A stretch of 64,000 nt of DNA from Flavobacterium ustbae (GCF_003946915.1 NZ_RPOC01000018.1:18032-82031), one strand, 5' to 3'; positions 53,102 to 62,053 are shown, counted from the stretch's first letter. Translations and numbers: made by a program. The notes: generated from the letters alone by a model not told the origin.

Positions 53102-54415
53102 TTAAGCAGGTTCTCCGTATAAATCAAATTCTGTCGCTTCAATTATTTTTATATTAACAAATTCTCCTGTTTTTACATAATGTTTAGAAGCATCAATTAA
53201 AACTTCGTTGTCAACATCTGGGCTGTCAAACTCTGTACGACCAACAAAATGAGCGCCTTCTTTTCTGTCGATAATGCATCTGAAAATTTTACCTACTTTT
53301 TCTTGGTTTAAGTCCCAAGAAATTTGAGATTGAAGCTCCATAATTTCATTGGCTCTTGCTTGTTTTACATCATCTGGAACATTATCTTCTAGTAAATAAG
53401 CGTGAGTATTTTCTTCATGAGAATAAGCAAAACATCCCATTCTGTCAAATTTCATTTCCTGAACAAAATCCTTCAAAATTTCGAAATCTTCCTGAGTTTC
53501 ACCTGGGTAGCCAACAATCAAAGTAGTTCTAATAGCCATTCCAGGAACAGCAGCGCGGAAATCTTTTAATAATTGAGTTGTTTTAGCCTGAGTTGTACCA
53601 CGACGCATTGATTTCAAGATAGAATCTGAAATATGCTGTAACGGAATATCGATATAATTACAGATTTTCGGCTCGCGTTTCATCAATTCTAAAACATCCA
53701 TTGGAAAACCAGTAGGATAAGCATAATGCAAACGAATCCATTCAATTCCTTCAACAGCTGCTAAAGCCTCTAGAAGTTCTGCAAGATTTCTTTTTTTATA
53801 AAGATCAAGTCCGTAGTAAGTTAAATCCTGAGCGATTAAGATTAATTCTTTAACCCCATTTTTAGCAAGTCCTTGAGCTTCTTTTACTAATTTTTCAATT
53901 GGCTGAGAAACGTGAGAACCTCTCATTAAAGGAATAGCACAGAAACTGCAAGGTCTGTCGCATCCTTCTGCAATTTTTAAATAAGCATAATTTTTTGGAG
54001 TTGTAGTTAAACGTTCTCCAAGTAATTCATGTTTATAATCTGCTCCAAGAGCTTTTAGTAACTGAGGTAATTCTGTTGTTCCAAAATATTGGTCAACGTT
54101 CGGAATTTCTTTTTCCAAATCTGGTCTGTAACGCTCCGACAAACATCCTGTTACAAAAACTTTATCTACAAGTCCTCTGTCTTTTTTATCGGCATATTCC
54201 AAAATCATATTTACCGATTCTGCTTTTGCATTATCTATAAATCCGCAAGTGTTAATTACAATAATGTTTCCTTCTTTTTCTGCAGGCGCTTCATGTTCCA
54301 CTTCTTTTCCATTCGCACGCAGCTGTCCCATAAGGACTTCACTGTCATAAACATTTTTTGAACACCCAAGAGTGATTACGTTAATTTTGTTCTTTTTTAA
54401 AGACTTGGTTCTCAT
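53102..54415 (-). CDS. rimO: Ribosomal protein S12 methylthiotransferase
   Basis: The enzyme adds a methylthio group to an Asp of ribosomal protein S12. The 437-residue length is standard. The N-terminal UPF0004 domain has NVITLGCSKNVYDSEVLMGQ and VINTCGFI, VTGCLSERY; the radical SAM core has EGCDRPCSFCAIP (three Cys near 155-163), and a TRAM domain closes the C-terminus. MiaB and MtaB paralogs are excluded by the RimO-like IPLQHISDSILKSMRRG and tail. Confidence 0.96.
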   Translation of the reverse strand: MRTKSLKKNKINVITLGCSKNVYDSEVLMGQLRANGKEVEHEAPAEKEGNIIVINTCGFIDNAKAESVNMILEYADKKDRGLVDKVFVTGCLSERYRPDLEKEIPNVDQYFGTTELPQLLKALGADYKHELLGERLTTTPKNYAYLKIAEGCDRPCSFCAIPLMRGSHVSQPIEKLVKEAQGLAKNGVKELILIAQDLTYYGLDLYKKRNLAELLEALAAVEGIEWIRLHYAYPTGFPMDVLELMKREPKICNYIDIPLQHISDSILKSMRRGTTQAKTTQLLKDFRAAVPGMAIRTTLIVGYPGETQEDFEILKDFVQEMKFDRMGCFAYSHEENTHAYLLEDNVPDDVKQARANEIMELQSQISWDLNQEKVGKIFRCIIDRKEGAHFVGRTEFDSPDVDNEVLIDASKHYVKTGEFVNIKIIEATEFDLYGEPA

Positions 54416-54561
54416 ACTTTTATAAATTGGAGTGCAAAATTACACTTTTTTTATTCAAACAACACTAGTTTACAGTTTGTTTTAGCTGTTTTTTATGAAG
54501 TTGATTGTCCTTGCATCCTGTTAATCTTTAATTGTATTACGAACAAACGGCTTTTGAAGGA

Positions 54562-54594
54562 TAAAAAAAATCCGTCAAGTAAAACCTGACGGAA
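54562..54594 (-). terminator. Terminator after the FadL-like gene
   Basis: On the minus strand TCCGTCAGG and TGACGGA form a hairpin followed by a run of eight T, 30 bp after the stop at 54623. Confidence 0.85.
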
Positions 54595-54622
54595 ATTTTC
54601 AATCATCTATTTTGATTTTTAA

Positions 54623-56125
54623 TTACAATTCAAATAATAAAGTCATGGTGACATTGTTTAATTTAGAAGTGATATTTGCTCCATCAGTAAATCCCTTTGG
54701 GAAAAAGCCTTGATTAGATTTTCTTTCTAAATAAGAATAAGCTAAATCTAATTTTGTAGCGCCAAAACTATAACCTAAACCAGCAGAATAACTGTTTAAT
54801 TCGCCAACTGTGATTCCGTTTTTGTATGGACTTCCCTCATAACGGTATCCGCCTCTTAAGCTTAATTGTTTTATTTTGTATTCCCCACCAATACGAAGTT
54901 CGCCAGTACTAGTTAGAGCATTGTTGATATCACTGTTTATTTCTCTAAAACCAGAATCATTTGTTGGTTTGAATTTGCTGTTTCCATAGTTTCTTATACC
55001 GTAATCAATGCTTAATAAACCTGATTTTCCGAAAACATACGCGGCACTAAAAGTCCACTTGTCTGGAGTTTGTAAGGTGTAAGGTTCGTATACATTTATA
55101 ATGTTAGGATTTATATTAGCATTTAATGCCGAACCCCCATCAGCTTGTCTCGTAGAATATAAACTTTGCGATACTTCATCGTAAAGCTCATACCATGTAT
55201 TTGATTCGTATGCTATTCCAAGTCTAAAAGCATCGGTAACTTTTCCTATTGCTCCAAGTTGGAAAGAAAATCCATTTCCATATGTATAAAGTTCATTATT
55301 GAAACCCACATCAGAAATTGTTTCGTATGTTGCTAAAGGATTGTTATTGTATTCATAGAAACTCGATGACCTTCTGTAGTCTGTGACATGAACATTTAAG
55401 TTCGCTCCAAAGTATAATCTGTCTTTGTAAGAGGTTGCAATGTTAAAACCTACTTTGCTGTTGTAGCCTCTAGTGTAGATTTCATTTTCTTGATGGTAAT
55501 TTCCTCCGGCAGGTACATTACTTATGTATTGTGTGTTTTGTGGGTCGTTGGTAACAGGGTCAATTACGTATCCTTCAAGCCCAAAAAAAGCTTGTTGTTG
55601 TCTATAATTTAAATCTCTATAATCTGCATTTGCAAGGTTTCTTAATTCAATTCCGTTTGCGTAATCTAAGAAATAGCCATCAATAGAATTAGTAGGGTTG
55701 GTTCCAGCTGAAAACACTTGGTTGTTGAAATTATTAGTATTTTCATAAGTTGCACCAATTGCAATTTTATTCCAGCCATTGTTTGGGTTGTTATCTTTAA
55801 AAACAAATACGCCACCCGCTTGATTCAAGATAAAAGAGTTTTCTTTATCAGAAGTTTGAGTTCCAAAGTAATTAGAATTATTTTTTAGATTCTGATTGCT
55901 AAAGGTAACTCCAACTTGATTGCTGTTGAAAATAGCAGATCCAGCCGGGTTCACGCTCAAAGCAGATATATCTCCTCCAACAGCTCCAAAGGCTCCGCTC
56001 ATTGCTCTGTATCGTGCAGTTCCAGTAAGATTTTCTTGAGAGTAACGCAAAGCATCTGAAACTTCTTGTGAGTATGACGCGCTGACAGTTAGTCCTGTTA
56101 TAAATAGGAAAAGTATTTTTTTCAT
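54623..56125 (-). CDS. OmpP1/FadL-family outer-membrane transport protein
   Basis: The 500-residue protein has a signal peptide to about residue 19. The N-terminal hatch-like segment SGAFGAVGGDISALSVNPAG is diagnostic of the FadL/TodX family in Bacteroidota. Many predicted barrel strands follow, ending in VTMTLLFEL with a terminal aromatic/hydrophobic pattern. FadL-type proteins let hydrophobic compounds cross the outer membrane. It is 43 bp downstream of the Gly/Tyr-rich lipoprotein gene and probably cotranscribed. Confidence 0.92.
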   Translation of the reverse strand: MKKILFLFITGLTVSASYSQEVSDALRYSQENLTGTARYRAMSGAFGAVGGDISALSVNPAGSAIFNSNQVGVTFSNQNLKNNSNYFGTQTSDKENSFILNQAGGVFVFKDNNPNNGWNKIAIGATYENTNNFNNQVFSAGTNPTNSIDGYFLDYANGIELRNLANADYRDLNYRQQQAFFGLEGYVIDPVTNDPQNTQYISNVPAGGNYHQENEIYTRGYNSKVGFNIATSYKDRLYFGANLNVHVTDYRRSSSFYEYNNNPLATYETISDVGFNNELYTYGNGFSFQLGAIGKVTDAFRLGIAYESNTWYELYDEVSQSLYSTRQADGGSALNANINPNIINVYEPYTLQTPDKWTFSAAYVFGKSGLLSIDYGIRNYGNSKFKPTNDSGFREINSDINNALTSTGELRIGGEYKIKQLSLRGGYRYEGSPYKNGITVGELNSYSAGLGYSFGATKLDLAYSYLERKSNQGFFPKGFTDGANITSKLNNVTMTLLFEL

Positions 56126-56168
56126 TTTGATGTGTTTTAGTTAGAATTTTAGTGGGGCTGAGAAAAAA

Positions 56169-57227
56169 TTATCTTCTTCCTCCGCCACCGCCAGATCTCA
56201 TTCCGCCACCGCCGCCACCGCCGCCGTATGATCTAGAGCCTCCGCCACTATTGCTAGGGGTGTAGCTTCTTGATGAACCACTATTGCTAGGAGTATAGCT
56301 TCTTGACGAATTGCTATTGTTGCTAGGTGTATAGCTTCTGTTTGTTGTGGTGTTACCGCTATTATTGTATGATCTTCTGTTAGTGTAAGTACTATTGTTA
56401 TAGTTAGAACTATTATTGTACGATCTTCTGTTTGTGAATGTCGGACTAGTTGTTGTTCGGCTATTTACATTAGAGCTTCTTCTGAAATCAGTATACCCGT
56501 TAGACGATCTGTTTGTCGTATAGTTTCTATTGGTTGTATAGCTTCCTCTGTTTGTCGTGTAATTTCTGTTAGTAGTGTAGTTTCTGTTAGTTGTATAACC
56601 TCTGCCAGTAGAGTAGTTTCTGTTGTAAGCATAGTTGCGATCTCCATAATAACCTGCAGAACCTCTTCTTCCGTAAGAATAGTTATAGTTGTTGTAGCCG
56701 TAGTAGCCACCACCCCAGTATCCGCCACCCCAATAACCTGGGTAGCCCCAGCCACCGCCCCAGTAGCCTGGATAGCCCCAGCCACCGTAATAGCCTGGGT
56801 AACCCCAACCCCAGTAACCTCCGTAGCCCCATCCGTAATATGGATAGCCCATTCCGAATCCGAATGACCATGTTGGAGTAGAGTAAATGTTTACAGAAAC
56901 ATCAGAACTGCTGCTTCCCCATGCAGGGTAGCCTACAGATGCAGTTTGTGTACTGTCGCTTTCAGAATAATTCGTGTAGTTGTCAACGTCTGTAAATATT
57001 TCAGTTGGCTGATCGTCGTCCTGTAATGATCTGAAATATTCTTTGTATTGATTGTTCGTGCCATTATTGGTCTGAACATAAGTTGTATTTGATGATTTAC
57101 CATAAACGCCATCATTATCATAATAAGATGAATTTTGGTAGGAACCACACGATGCAAGTACTAAACTCAATAATCCAATTAAGTAAAAATGAGCTGAGTT
57201 TTGGCGAAGAGAAATGTTAGTTTTCAT
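56169..57227 (-). CDS. Low-complexity Gly/Tyr/Trp-rich lipoprotein
   Basis: The 352-residue protein has lipobox LVLASC (Cys near 27). After an acidic Asn/Ser-rich part, residues 125-185 are a dense GYWGWGYPGYYGGWGYPG block. It is followed by many copies of TTNRNY and related NRSYNNS and SRSYTPSN units, and a Gly-rich tail (SYGGGGGGGGMRSGGGGGRR). Such composition suggests a flexible surface or extracellular matrix protein, perhaps phase-separating or adhesive. No enzymatic domain is seen. It shares overlapping divergent promoter boxes with proS. Confidence 0.8.
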   Translation of the reverse strand: MKTNISLRQNSAHFYLIGLLSLVLASCGSYQNSSYYDNDGVYGKSSNTTYVQTNNGTNNQYKEYFRSLQDDDQPTEIFTDVDNYTNYSESDSTQTASVGYPAWGSSSSDVSVNIYSTPTWSFGFGMGYPYYGWGYGGYWGWGYPGYYGGWGYPGYWGGGWGYPGYWGGGYWGGGYYGYNNYNYSYGRRGSAGYYGDRNYAYNRNYSTGRGYTTNRNYTTNRNYTTNRGSYTTNRNYTTNRSSNGYTDFRRSSNVNSRTTTSPTFTNRRSYNNSSNYNNSTYTNRRSYNNSGNTTTNRSYTPSNNSNSSRSYTPSNSGSSRSYTPSNSGGGSRSYGGGGGGGGMRSGGGGGRR

Positions 57228-57244
57228 ATCTGTGGTGTTTTTTA

Positions 57245-57275
57245 TTGTTGCACATTACAAAATTAGTTAGTTTTG
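57245..57275 (+). promoter_or_regulatory. Promoter of proS
   Basis: TTG at 57248-57250 (or 57245-57247), 17-20 bp of spacer and TAGTTTTG at 57268-57275 match the phylum consensus. Confidence 0.6.
57258..57265 (-). promoter_or_regulatory. -7 element of the Gly/Tyr-rich lipoprotein gene
   Basis: The minus strand reads TAATTTTG. It lies inside the spacer of the divergent proS promoter. Confidence 0.5.
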
Positions 57276-57329
57276 TCAAACTATTTAGTTAAAATTGTAT
57301 AAAACAAAATTTGTGCCAAAATATATAAT

Positions 57330-58808
57330 ATGAGTAAGAACCTCACTACAAGATCAGAAGATTATTCGAAATGGTATAACGAACTGGTTGTCAAAGCAGA
57401 TCTAGCTGAAAATTCAGGAGTTAGAGGCTGTATGGTAATAAAACCATACGGATATGCTATTTGGGAAAAAATGCAAGCAGAGTTAGATCGCATGTTCAAA
57501 GAAACAGGACATCAAAATGCTTATTTCCCTTTGTTTGTGCCAAAAAGCATGTTTGAGGCGGAAGAGAAAAATGCTGAGGGATTTGCGAAAGAATGCGCAG
57601 TAGTAACACATTACAGATTAAAAAATGATGAGGAAAGACCAGGGAAATTAATGGTTGATCCAAATGCAAGATTAGAGGAGGAGCTTATTGTTCGACCTAC
57701 AAGTGAAGCTATAATTTGGTCTACATATAAAGGATGGGTGCAGTCTTATAGAGATTTGCCTTTGTTGATTAACCAATGGGCAAATGTAGTTCGATGGGAA
57801 ATGCGTACGCGTTTGTTTTTAAGAACTGCCGAATTTTTATGGCAAGAAGGGCATACAGCTCACGCAACAAAAGAAGAAGCGATTGAGGAATCGGAAAAAA
57901 TGATGAACGTTTATGCTGATTTTGCTGAAAACTTTATGGCAATTCCAGTAGTAAAAGGCTTTAAAACCGAAACAGAACGTTTTGCCGGAGCAGATGAAAC
58001 ATATTGTATTGAAGCCTTAATGCAAGACGGAAAAGCATTGCAAGCTGGTACATCTCACTTCTTAGGGCAAAACTTTGCAAAAGCATTTGATGTTAAGTTT
58101 GCTAATGCTGAAGGGAAGCAAGAACATGTTTGGGGAACTTCTTGGGGAGTATCTACTCGTTTAATGGGAGCTCTGATCATGACGCATTCTGATGATCAAG
58201 GATTGGTGTTGCCTCCAAATTTGGCTCCGATTCAAGTAGTAATTGTTCCTATATATAAGACGGATGAACAATTGGCTCAAATTACAGAAGCAGTTAATGA
58301 TTTAACGGCTAAATTGAGAAAACTAAAAATCACGGTTAAATTTGATGACAGAACAACTCAAAAGCCAGGGTTTAAATTTGCAGAATGGGAATTGAAAGGA
58401 GTGCCTGTTCGAATTGCTGTTGGTCCAAAAGATTTAGAAAATGGAACTTTTGAAGTTGCCAGACGTGATAAATTGTCAAAAGAAGTGGTTTCTGCAGAAG
58501 GAATCGTAAATTATGTAAATGATCTTTTAGAGCAGATTCAAAATGATTTATTTACTAAAGCTTTAGAGTATAGAAATTCTCACATTACAGAAGTAAATAG
58601 TTTTGAGGAGTTTAAAGAAGTTTTAGAAGGAAAAGGAGGCTTTTTGTCTGCTCACTGGGACGGAACTGCCGAAACAGAAGAAAAGATAAAAGAGCTAACA
58701 AAAGCGACCATTCGTTGCATCGCTTTAGATGCTGTTGAAGAGGTGGGAACCTGCGTGTTTACTGGGAAACCTTCTTCTAAAAGAGTGCTTTTTGCTAAGG
58801 CTTATTAA
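57330..58808 (+). CDS. proS: Proline-tRNA ligase (archaeal/eukaryotic type)
   Basis: The 492-residue class II synthetase charges tRNA-Pro with proline. Features are the start DYSKWYNELVVKADLAENSG, motif 2 region VVRWEMRTRLFLRTAEFLWQEG, motif 3 GVSTRLMGALIMTHSD, an anticodon-binding domain from about 290 and the extra zinc-like C-terminal domain. It lacks the editing insertion of the E. coli enzyme, so it is the ProS type 3 form. tRNA-Glu genes follow. Confidence 0.97.
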   Translation: MSKNLTTRSEDYSKWYNELVVKADLAENSGVRGCMVIKPYGYAIWEKMQAELDRMFKETGHQNAYFPLFVPKSMFEAEEKNAEGFAKECAVVTHYRLKNDEERPGKLMVDPNARLEEELIVRPTSEAIIWSTYKGWVQSYRDLPLLINQWANVVRWEMRTRLFLRTAEFLWQEGHTAHATKEEAIEESEKMMNVYADFAENFMAIPVVKGFKTETERFAGADETYCIEALMQDGKALQAGTSHFLGQNFAKAFDVKFANAEGKQEHVWGTSWGVSTRLMGALIMTHSDDQGLVLPPNLAPIQVVIVPIYKTDEQLAQITEAVNDLTAKLRKLKITVKFDDRTTQKPGFKFAEWELKGVPVRIAVGPKDLENGTFEVARRDKLSKEVVSAEGIVNYVNDLLEQIQNDLFTKALEYRNSHITEVNSFEEFKEVLEGKGGFLSAHWDGTAETEEKIKELTKATIRCIALDAVEEVGTCVFTGKPSSKRVLFAKAY

Positions 58809-58836
58809 AAAAAATATATTTTTTTTGCATCAACTA

Positions 58837-58866
58837 TTGTGCAACTAAAAAATAGATGTATCTTTG
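58837..58866 (+). promoter_or_regulatory. Promoter of the tRNA-Glu cluster
   Basis: TTG at 58837-58839, a 19-bp spacer and TATCTTTG at 58859-58866 give a near-ideal -33/-7 arrangement 22 bp before the first tRNA. Confidence 0.75.
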
Positions 58867-58888
58867 CATCCGCATTAGAGAAATACAC

Positions 58889-58960
58889 GGTCCGTTCGTC
58901 TATCGGTTAGGACGCCAGGTTTTCATCCTGGTAAGGGGGGTTCGATTCCCCCACGGACTA
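58889..58960 (+). tRNA. tRNA-Glu (TTC), copy 1
   Basis: A 72-nt cloverleaf: acceptor GGTCCGT with ACGGACT, anticodon stem CCAGG/CCTGG with loop TTTTCAT (anticodon TTC), and T arm GGGGGTTCGATTCCCCC. No CCA is encoded. Confidence 0.95.
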
Positions 58961-59001
58961 CTTTTTTTCTGCGATTTTTAAGTTCTTTAACTTGATATAA
59001 T

Positions 59002-59073
59002 GGTCCGTTCGTCTATCGGTTAGGACGCCAGGTTTTCATCCTGGTAAGGGGGGTTCGATTCCCCCACGGACTA
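59002..59073 (+). tRNA. tRNA-Glu (TTC), copy 2
   Basis: Sequence identical to copy 1 over all 72 nt, separated from it by 41 bp. The anticodon is TTC and no CCA is encoded. Confidence 0.95.
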
Positions 59074-59115
59074 CAATTTCAATTTTATTTAAATTGAAGA
59101 AAACTTAGAAGAAAC

Positions 59116-59187
59116 GGTCTGTTCGTCTAGGGGTTAGGACTCCAGGCTTTCGTCCTGGTAACAGGGGTTCGATTCCCTTACAGACTA
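59116..59187 (+). tRNA. tRNA-Glu (TTC), diverged copy 3
   Basis: A 72-nt cloverleaf with acceptor GGTCTGT/ACAGACT, anticodon loop CTTTCGT (anticodon TTC) and T arm AGGGGTTCGATTCCCTT. It differs from copies 1 and 2 at about 15 positions, with compensatory changes in the acceptor stem. Confidence 0.9.
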
Positions 59188-59342
59188 CAAAATTAGTTGT
59201 AAATAAGTTTTGTAAAATAAAGATTGGTGTCTCGGTTTTTATTTTATTAGTTAAAACCAAAGTGATTGTTTTTATAATTGTGGGAGGTTTTTCTTTTTTA
59301 ACTAGTATTTATAATAATTATTACATCTAAAATTAAAAGAAA

Positions 59343-59594
59343 ATGGCAAATCATAAGTCAGCATTAAAAAGAATCAGAAGCAACGAAAAAAGAAGAGTTC
59401 TTAACAGATATCAGCATAAAACTACTCGTAACGCTATTAAAGCGTTAAGATTAGCTACTGATAAAGCTGATGCTACTGCAAAATTATCAACTGTAATCTC
59501 TATGATTGATAAATTAGCTAAAAAGAACATCATTCATGATAACAAAGCTTCTAACTTGAAGTCTAAGTTAACTAAACATGTTGCTAAATTGTAA
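59343..59594 (+). CDS. rpsT: 30S ribosomal protein S20
   Basis: The 83-residue basic helical protein begins MANHKSALKRIRSNEKRRVL and matches S20, a 16S rRNA-binding protein of the small subunit. It has a 155-bp gap after the tRNA cluster and its own terminator 24 bp after the stop. Confidence 0.97.
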   Translation: MANHKSALKRIRSNEKRRVLNRYQHKTTRNAIKALRLATDKADATAKLSTVISMIDKLAKKNIIHDNKASNLKSKLTKHVAKL

Positions 59595-59617
59595 TTGATA
59601 CAATTTGTTAGATATAC

Positions 59618-59650
59618 AAAAGTCCTCTTTTTAGAGGACTTTTTTTTGCT
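59618..59650 (+). terminator. Terminator after rpsT
   Basis: AAGTCCTCT pairs with AGAGGACTT across a T-rich loop and is followed by eight T. Confidence 0.9.
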
Positions 59651-59701
59651 TGAACTTTAAGTGAAATTCCAAGAATAAAAATTTCAAATTCTAATTGTAT
59701 A

Positions 59702-59757
59702 AGTTGGAATTTGGAATTTGTTTTTTTGAGTATTTTATCTTGGAATTTGGAATTTTC
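59702..59757. repeat. Paired TTGGAATTTGGAATTT repeats
   Basis: The 16-mer TTGGAATTTGGAATTT occurs at about 59703-59718 and again near 59740-59755 between rpsT and the receiver gene. An inverse relative (CCCAAATTCC) precedes the IS element near 63875. Confidence 0.6.
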
Positions 59758-59762
59758 AGAAC

Positions 59763-60170
59763 TTATAAATCAATTTTCTTTTTAAGATATTCCAGCATTG
59801 GCAGTGTAATAGGTTTAGAAAGGAAATCAATTATAATAGGATATTTTTTGGCTTTTGCAAGATCTTCAGGATCAATGGTTGAAGATAAGACAATTACAGG
59901 AACTGTATTAAATTCTTTGTAATCTAGCGAAGTAAAATGATCTAGAAATTCCCATCCTCCCATAATGGGCATATTTAAATCTAAAAAAATTAATTCAGGT
60001 TTTTTTTTTGCCTTATCGTTGGTGTATTTTAGAACATTGAAATAATGAAGAGCTTCTTCGCCGTTTTGAGCTGTAATAACTTCATGCGAAAATGAAGATT
60101 TTGAAATTACTTTTTTGCATAGCATCAGCGTTATAGGGTCGTCGTCAATGCATAAAATCTGCTCAAGCAT
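59763..60170 (-). CDS. Single-domain response regulator (CheY-like)
   Basis: The 135-residue protein is a receiver domain only: acidic pair in LCIDDDPIT, phospho-Asp in LIFLDLNMPIMGGW near residue 63 and Lys in FLSKPI near 118. The type with DDDPI is often partnered with multi-PAS kinases. It lies 5 bp after the histidine-kinase stop, in the same operon. With no output domain, it may pass phosphate on or act by protein binding. Confidence 0.95.
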   Translation of the reverse strand: MLEQILCIDDDPITLMLCKKVISKSSFSHEVITAQNGEEALHYFNVLKYTNDKAKKKPELIFLDLNMPIMGGWEFLDHFTSLDYKEFNTVPVIVLSSTIDPEDLAKAKKYPIIIDFLSKPITLPMLEYLKKKIDL

Positions 60171-60175
60171 AATAA

Positions 60176-61885
60176 TTAATTTTTAAATGTTATTGTAAAT
60201 ATAGTTCCTTTATTGACCTCGCTTTCAATAGAGATTGTTCCGCCCATAGTCTCTACCTGAGATTTTACGAGATATAATCCTAATCCTTTGCTGTCAGGAT
60301 AGTTGTGGAATCTTTGATAAAGCCCGAATACTTTATCTTGATTTCTTTCCAAATCAATTCCGATTCCGTTGTCTTTAAAGGTTAAAATTGTTCTTTGCTC
60401 TATTTGTTCGGCTGTTATGGATATTTTGAGTTTTCTGTTTTCCGATTTGTATTTTATAGAATTGGTAAGCAGATTTAATAAAATACTTTCAATATAAGCT
60501 TTATTTGTAATAAGTTCGGGAACTTTATCAAATTTAAGTTTAATTATAGGTTTGTGTAGTTCGATTTGAAAGGAGAGCTGGCTGAAAACATTTTCAAAAA
60601 CTTCTTTTAAAGAGACTTCTTCTTTTTGCATCGAAGGATTGTCTTTGATAATGATGACTTTTACCAAATCATTAATAGTTTCATTAAGCAAATGAGTTGA
60701 TTTTGTAAATCCAGCTAATATTTCTTGGAGTTCCTCATTTTCTACAGGAATATCTTCTATTAAATTAAGAAGGCCAATTAAATTAGAAAGCGGCGCTCTA
60801 AGATTATGTGAAGTAATATAAGAGAATTGTTTTAAGTCTTTATTGTTTTGTGTCAATTCTCGAATCAGATGCTCTTTTTCTGTTTCTAGTTTTTTCTCGT
60901 CTGTAATGTCTCGCTGTATCGAAATCCAGTGCGAAATTACTCCTTCATTATTAAAAATCGGAATCATAGAAAAACGTACCCAATATTCTTCTTTATTTTT
61001 GGTGTAGGTAATTGTTTCTATCAGACATTCTTCTTCGTTTTTTATGGCTCTTAGGAGTTTTTTTAATTCATCTGAATCAGATTTTGGACCTTTGAAAATG
61101 TTTGGCGACTTTCCAATAATTTCATTTGACTGGTAGCCTGACATGTGAGAAAATGCAGGGTTAACATATACTATTTTGGGTATTTTTCTCTCTGAAGAAT
61201 TGGCTTCGGTGATTAAAATAGAATCTTTAGATTGTGTAATTACGGTTTCTAAGAGTTTTAATCGCTGTTCTTCTTCTTTTTGTTTTGTTATATCCTGAAT
61301 TGCTCCAATCATTCTGATAGCTCTTCCATTTTCATCTTTCAATAAAAAACCTCGATCTAAAACGTATTTGTATGATCCGTCTGCACATCTAAAACGGTAT
61401 TGATCTTGCCATTTTTCCGTTTTTTGTTCTATAAAAGAGTATAATTTTATTGACATTCGAATGCTGTCTTCTGGGTGAATTTTGTCAAACCACCATTTAG
61501 AAGTTTTGCCTACTTCTTTTTGGTCATAGCCAAAAACACCTTCAATTCCTTTGTTCCAGTTAATGCTATCCTCCTGAATTTTCCAGTCCCAGATAGTATC
61601 GCTTGTTGCTTTTGCTACAATATCATATTTCTCATTCGATTCTTCTATTTCTTCGTTTGTTTTGTTTAACTTTTCAAAGATCGAAATGTTTCTTTTTTCA
61701 TTTTTTAAAAGTATAAAACTGAAAATGAGTCCTGTAATTAGGATAAATGAAATATCTTTTACTAAAGGCAGGTAGCTAAATTCTGAGGAAGAAAAGTAGG
61801 TTGTGAGTAATTTATGACATATGACTGCCATAATTATCGAGATGATGGTATAAATAAGAGTAATTTGGAGGGTTTTACTTTTCAT
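60176..61885 (-). CDS. PAS-domain membrane sensor histidine kinase
   Basis: From the ATG at 61885 the product has 569 residues (a GTG directly before it would add one). Two transmembrane helices (about residues 8-27 and 36-60) are followed by a coiled coil. Two PAS/PAC units follow (residues 85-200, with WDWKIQEDSINWNKGIEGVF, and 205-325, with YVNPAFSHMSGYQSNEIIGK). The kinase core has TSHNLRAPLSNLIG (His near 360), NLLTNSIKY, DNGIGID and GLGLYLVK. The close spacing to the receiver gene suggests a pair. Confidence 0.94.
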   Translation of the reverse strand: MKSKTLQITLIYTIISIIMAVICHKLLTTYFSSSEFSYLPLVKDISFILITGLIFSFILLKNEKRNISIFEKLNKTNEEIEESNEKYDIVAKATSDTIWDWKIQEDSINWNKGIEGVFGYDQKEVGKTSKWWFDKIHPEDSIRMSIKLYSFIEQKTEKWQDQYRFRCADGSYKYVLDRGFLLKDENGRAIRMIGAIQDITKQKEEEQRLKLLETVITQSKDSILITEANSSERKIPKIVYVNPAFSHMSGYQSNEIIGKSPNIFKGPKSDSDELKKLLRAIKNEEECLIETITYTKNKEEYWVRFSMIPIFNNEGVISHWISIQRDITDEKKLETEKEHLIRELTQNNKDLKQFSYITSHNLRAPLSNLIGLLNLIEDIPVENEELQEILAGFTKSTHLLNETINDLVKVIIIKDNPSMQKEEVSLKEVFENVFSQLSFQIELHKPIIKLKFDKVPELITNKAYIESILLNLLTNSIKYKSENRKLKISITAEQIEQRTILTFKDNGIGIDLERNQDKVFGLYQRFHNYPDSKGLGLYLVKSQVETMGGTISIESEVNKGTIFTITFKN

Positions 61886-61890
61886 CACCT

Positions 61891-61913
61891 CAAATATAGT
61901 TAATTTAACTATA
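61891..61913 (-). promoter_or_regulatory. -7 box overlapped by a 19-bp palindrome
   Basis: The minus strand reads TATATTTG (plus 61891-61898). The palindrome TATAGTTAATTTAACTATA covers 61895-61913. The -7 box ends only about 5 bp before the ATG at 61885, so transcripts could be nearly leaderless. Confidence 0.5.
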
Positions 61914-62026
61914 ACTAAACGTATGTTAATGCCATTTTGAAAGCGATATTTTGATGTTTTATATTAACTAATTGATTGTATATACGCAAACTATGTTAGA
62001 AACGTTTTTTTTTAGAAAATAAAGTG

Positions 62027-62034
62027 TACCTTTG
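62027..62034 (+). promoter_or_regulatory. -7 promoter element of typA
   Basis: TACCTTTG matches TAnnTTTG and lies 19 bp before the ATG at 62054. Confidence 0.6.
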
Positions 62035-62053
62035 CGCCCATTAAAAATCACAG

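Noticed and set aside
56465..56785. Thr/Ile-rich 106-residue ORF in another frame of the lipoprotein gene
   Set aside because: The low-complexity repeats give open frames in several registers. Only the frame with the lipobox has a credible start and signal peptide.
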